Source of the DNA: a virus | Length of the DNA: 23,013 nt | Virus record (IMG/VR): IMGVR_UViG_3300009332_000028 | Location: 1 to 23,013 of that record | Direction: 5' to 3' (one strand) | Part shown: positions 20,406-23,013 of the stretch, in pieces | Numbering within the stretch: position 1 is the stretch's first letter | Layout: every line of letters starts with the position of its first letter | Program-made: the position numbers and the translations under genes | The notes under the pieces: generated by a model | Database searches by the model: none | What the model was told of the DNA's origin: nothing | What the model saw: only the letters and a program-made list of their open reading frames with translations

Positions 20406-22100
20406 ATGTCAAAATATATTAATGAAGCGCTACTTGGAACAGCTGGATATCAAAAACAGCGAGACCAAGCAAAAGCGCTTACTGAAAAATGGGACAAAAC
20501 TGGTCTACTTGATGGTCTTGAAGGTGACTTCGATCGAGGTGGAATGGCACAACTTCTTGAAAACCAGGCACGTGAGCTTATTAAAGAAGCTTCCTCAACA
20601 AGCCCTTCAGCTGGTTCAGCCGGCGCATATAAGGGTGATGAGGAATGGTCTGGTGTAGCACTTCCATTAGTTCGTAGAATTTTTGGTGAGATTGCTGCTC
20701 AAGAATTTGTTTCTGTTCAACCAATGAATTTACCATCAGGTCTTGTATTCTATCTTGATTTCCAATATGGTTCGAACCGTATGGGATTTGATGATAGTAA
20801 ATCAATTCATGGTAAAACTGGTAAATACAGTCCTTCTGGTTCATCTGCACCTTACGGTGAAGACAGTTATGCTGGCGGTTTCTATGGCGCAGGTCGTTAT
20901 GGATACACAATGGCAACTGGTTCAGATACAACACTTGATATCGCAAGTGCAGCACAAGCTACATGGAAAGACATCAATTTCAATTCTGAATTAAGTTCAT
21001 CTGTAAATGCTGGTGAAATCTTTAAAGTTACTAGTGCTATTACAGCAACTAATGTAGATAAGCTTGCTATTAGAGCAGCTGTTATCGCATCTGGTTCAAT
21101 TAGTGCAGGAAATCCAAATGGTGCCGATATTGGTGCTGGAGATGCAATTAACAGAGTATTTCCAGAACTATTCTCGATTGATGGTACAGACGGTGTAGCA
21201 GGAACACTTACATGGTTCGCTTCTGCCTCATCAGCTGATGATTTCATTGACGAATCAATGACTCTACATTATCCAAAATACACTACAGAAGCAGTTCGTG
21301 GTGACTTTGAAGATACTACAGGTGATGCTACATCAGATTCTTTACAGATTCCGCAAGTAGATATCGAATTGAAATCTAGAGCAATTGTTGCTAAAACCAG
21401 AAAGCTGAAAGCTGTATGGACACCTGAATTAGCTCAAGACTTGAATGCTTATCATTCTGTTGACGGTGAAGCTGAATTGACATCAATGTTAACTGAATAC
21501 GTATCAATGGAAATCGATCTTGAAATCCTCGATATGCTTATCAGTGATGCTCAAACAGTTGACTATTGGTCAGCAAAAATTGGTAACGAATATAACGCAG
21601 CAAATAATGCATTTAGCACATCTGCTGGCGGAACATTCACAGGTACCAAATTCGAATGGTGGCAGACACTTATTGGTAAAGTTCAGAAAGTATCCAATGA
21701 AATTCATAAATTAACACTGCGTGGTGGAGCAAACTTTGTTGTTTGTGGCCCAACTGTAGCTACAATTCTTGAATCTCTACCAGGATATATGGCTGATACT
21801 GATGGTGATAAACAACAGTTCGCTATGGGCGTACAGAAAATCGGTGGAATTTCAAACCGCTGGACAGTTTACAAGAATCCGTATATGACTGAAAATACAA
21901 TTCTTGTTGGTTTCCGCGGAAGTAACTTCCTTGAAACTGGTGCTGTATATGCTCCATATGTACCACTTATCATGACACCTCTTGTATACGATCCTAACGA
22001 CTTTACTCCACGTAAAGGCGTAATGACACGATATGCCAAGAAAATGGTTCGACCAGAATTTTACGGAAAAATCTATGTAGATGGATTAGATCTGGTATAA
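20406..22100 (+). CDS. 23: Major capsid protein (T4 gp23 family)
   Basis: 564 residues, HK97-fold major capsid protein of the T4 family. Landmarks are WSGVALPLVRRIFGEIAAQ, FVSVQPMNLPSGLVFYLDFQ, ELKSRAIVAKTRKLKAVWTPE, LTRGGANFVVCGP-like RGGANFVVCGPTVATIL, and the C-terminal APYVPLIMTP...FTPRKGVMTRYAKKMVRPEF. The first 61 residues form a propeptide ending LIKE, so gp21 cleavage is predicted between E61 and A62, close to the position in T4 (65). This supports use of the (I/L)xE rule for the small-protein leaders. AGGAG upstream. Expected to be the most abundant virion protein; it is followed by the only strong terminator in the window. Residues 120-300 include a Gly/Ser/Ala-rich insertion. Confidence 0.97.
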   Translation: MSKYINEALLGTAGYQKQRDQAKALTEKWDKTGLLDGLEGDFDRGGMAQLLENQARELIKEASSTSPSAGSAGAYKGDEEWSGVALPLVRRIFGEIAAQEFVSVQPMNLPSGLVFYLDFQYGSNRMGFDDSKSIHGKTGKYSPSGSSAPYGEDSYAGGFYGAGRYGYTMATGSDTTLDIASAAQATWKDINFNSELSSSVNAGEIFKVTSAITATNVDKLAIRAAVIASGSISAGNPNGADIGAGDAINRVFPELFSIDGTDGVAGTLTWFASASSADDFIDESMTLHYPKYTTEAVRGDFEDTTGDATSDSLQIPQVDIELKSRAIVAKTRKLKAVWTPELAQDLNAYHSVDGEAELTSMLTEYVSMEIDLEILDMLISDAQTVDYWSAKIGNEYNAANNAFSTSAGGTFTGTKFEWWQTLIGKVQKVSNEIHKLTLRGGANFVVCGPTVATILESLPGYMADTDGDKQQFAMGVQKIGGISNRWTVYKNPYMTENTILVGFRGSNFLETGAVYAPYVPLIMTPLVYDPNDFTPRKGVMTRYAKKMVRPEFYGKIYVDGLDLV

Positions 22101-22113
22101 TCAGTTAATGTAA

Positions 22114-22129
22114 GTTGTTGAAAAACAAC
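22114..22129 (+). other. Small hairpin with GAAA tetraloop after gp23
   Basis: GTTGTT pairs with AACAAC around GAAA, a GNRA-type loop, 13 bases after the gp23 stop and just before the terminator. It may protect the 3' end or be incidental. Confidence 0.45.
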
Positions 22130-22136
22130 GAGCTAC

Positions 22137-22171
22137 AAAAAGAGGCTAATTAATTTTTAGCCTCTTTTTTT
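22137..22171 (+). terminator. Rho-independent terminator after gp23
   Basis: AGAGGCTAA (22141-22149) pairs with TTAGCCTCT (22157-22165) around a 7-base loop, preceded by an A-run and followed by a T-run (22166-22171), which lengthens the stem by A-T pairs. A classic intrinsic terminator, placed to end the gp22-gp23 transcript. Confidence 0.93.
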
Positions 22172-22222
22172 GTATTATTTTGTAGATATATAAAAAAGTT
22201 ATATTTTTTTTCTAAAACTGGT

Positions 22223-22233
22223 ATATTTATATA
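22223..22233 (+). promoter_or_regulatory. Recurrent intergenic motif ATATTTATATA, copy 5
   Basis: Between the gp23 terminator and the zinc-finger gene. The core ends just 15 bases before the ATG, and the GGAG lies almost directly after it. If the motif were a -10 box, the ribosome site would be at or before the transcript start, so here its role as a simple -10 is doubtful. Confidence 0.45.
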
Positions 22234-22247
22234 TAGGAGATATAATT

Positions 22248-22817
22248 ATGAAAAGAAATAAATACACAAAAGCAAATAATATCATATGTAAGATATGCAA
22301 TCAAAAAATATCTTCATATGGTATAGTTAGTCATATAAAATCAAAACACAATATATCAGTAGATGATTATGTTAATCGATTTGGTGAATTTAGGAAAAGT
22401 AAATTATATAAAAAAAAGAATGTTAGAAGAATCAATAAAATGCAATGTGATATATGTGGAAATGAATATACCACAGTTGGGTTTTCAAACCATTTAAGAG
22501 ATTCACATAATATGACAACTAATGAATATGTTGATAAATATAGTGAATTTAGATATAAATATAAAGATTACAATCAAAGAGCATTATCCAACAAAATTGA
22601 ATGTAAAATATGTAAAGAAATATTTGGTTCAGAACGATTGTTATCATATCATATTAGAATGGAACATAATATAACAAAAATAGAATATGTTAAAAAATAT
22701 ATATTTAATAATGAAATACAGTATTGTAAATGTGGGTGTGGTCAAAAAATTAAGTTATTATCACAATTTCCATATAAAAGAGAATACCAAAGTGGACATA
22801 ATCCAAATGGCAGGTAA
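22248..22817 (+). CDS. Triple C2H2-like zinc-finger protein
   Basis: 189 residues with three similar units of about 38 residues: C-x2-C, about 12 residues, H-x3-(S/E)H-N-(I/M), then YV(N/D/K)(R/K)(F/Y). The units begin at about residues 13, 66 and 117. They are followed by a Cys-rich end, YCKCGCGQKI, and a final REYQSGHNPNG. Such C2H2-like units and the CxCGCG...GHN ending occur in phage homing-endonuclease-related proteins, where they bind DNA. I see no nuclease motif (no HNH, GIY-YIG or LAGLIDADG), so this is either a DNA-binding remnant, a stand-alone regulator, or a nuclease of unknown type. It is even more AT-rich than the capsid genes and has its own motif copy and GGAG site, hinting at separate acquisition. 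Confidence 0.7.
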   Translation: MKRNKYTKANNIICKICNQKISSYGIVSHIKSKHNISVDDYVNRFGEFRKSKLYKKKNVRRINKMQCDICGNEYTTVGFSNHLRDSHNMTTNEYVDKYSEFRYKYKDYNQRALSNKIECKICKEIFGSERLLSYHIRMEHNITKIEYVKKYIFNNEIQYCKCGCGQKIKLLSQFPYKREYQSGHNPNGR

Positions 22818-22937
22818 TAATAATAAAGACGAATTAATTATATCATATTATTGAAACTAATTGTTTTTTTTGTAAAATCTAAAATACATTCTTCAGATCT
22901 AGCCAGGTAAATTATTGCTGAATTTCATTTCTTTTTG

Positions 22938-22948
22938 ATATTTATATA
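22938..22948 (+). promoter_or_regulatory. Recurrent intergenic motif ATATTTATATA, copy 6 (putative late promoter)
   Basis: In the 158-base gap before the last gene, followed by TGA as in copies 1 and 3. The core ends 28 bases before the ATG at 22976. The rest of the gap holds a T-run at about 22863-22871 with only a weak 5-base AT stem before it. Confidence 0.5.
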
Positions 22949-22975
22949 TGAACTTAGAACATAGGAGAAATATAG

Positions 22976-23013
22976 ATGTCAAAATTTAATTACATATATG
23001 AAGACCCAACTGA
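22976..23013 (+). CDS. Start of a further gene (3' end outside window)
   Basis: ATG at 22976 with TAGGAG about 8-9 bases upstream and a motif copy before that. Only 12 codons are visible (MSKFNYIYEDPT), too few to name a product. Position after gp23 in a T4-like phage allows a structural protein, but this cannot be seen. Confidence 0.6.
   Translation, partial: MSKFNYIYEDPT

Noticed and set aside
22832-22871. Possible terminator after the zinc-finger gene (AATTA/TAATT stem with a T-run)
   Set aside because: The stem is only five A-T pairs with a loop of about 21 bases, too weak to call.

Overview
The window is part of an AT-rich genome of a T4-superfamily myovirus. Every convincing gene lies on the + strand. 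The T4-like head-assembly order can be read directly: large terminase (gp17), portal (gp20), prohead protease (gp21), scaffold (gp22) and major capsid protein (gp23). The genes are tightly packed with ATGA or TAATG overlaps, and most have good GGAG ribosome-binding sites. The sequence does not identify the host. A phage-borne bS21 ribosomal protein points to a bacterial host, and the overall style (fibre motif, bS21, portal inteins) resembles uncultured aquatic T4-like phages.

Layout. 1-1388: 3' end of a fibre-like structural protein and a GAMT-like methyltransferase. 1389-5005: a small protein with a head-targeting-like N-terminus, then an 1109-residue fusion combining a HxGH-type nucleotidyltransferase, an Ap4A-hydrolase-type Nudix domain and a C-terminal ligase-like (KxDG) domain. 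5006-7759: a zinc-ribbon protein, an overlapping pair of membrane/coiled-coil proteins, and gp17. 7786-10812: gp20 carrying two inteins, one with an HNH endonuclease. 10813-13276: conserved small head-cluster genes and gp21. 13277-19345: a roughly 6 kb accessory stretch inserted between gp21 and gp22. It is full of tiny genes that share an N-terminal leader (consensus close to MKLTKSKLKEIIREELLNE), and it also contains an actin-like ATPase flanked by two related single-pass membrane proteins, and bS21. 19346-22171: gp22 and gp23, ending in a strong intrinsic terminator. 22172-23013: a triple zinc-finger protein and the start of one more gene.

How it may work together. The shared leader ends in LNE, KLNE, IDE or similar. 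This fits the (I/L)xE cleavage rule of T4 gp21, whose gene is in the same cluster, and the gp23 of this phage has its own IKE site at the expected place (residue 61). My main inference is that the leader is a T4-style capsid-targeting sequence. On that view it sends many unrelated small payloads, and perhaps the large fusion enzyme, into the prohead, where gp21 trims it and the payload can be delivered with the DNA. One copy has lost its ATG (now ATA) and another has a 1-base deletion inside the leader, so the array seems to be turning over.

An 11-base motif, ATATTTATATA, occurs six times. I saw it only in gaps between genes, upstream of gene groups. It is probably the late promoter or another control element. 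No gene-free stretch exceeds 300 bases, and I saw no tRNA, CRISPR array or insertion sequence.
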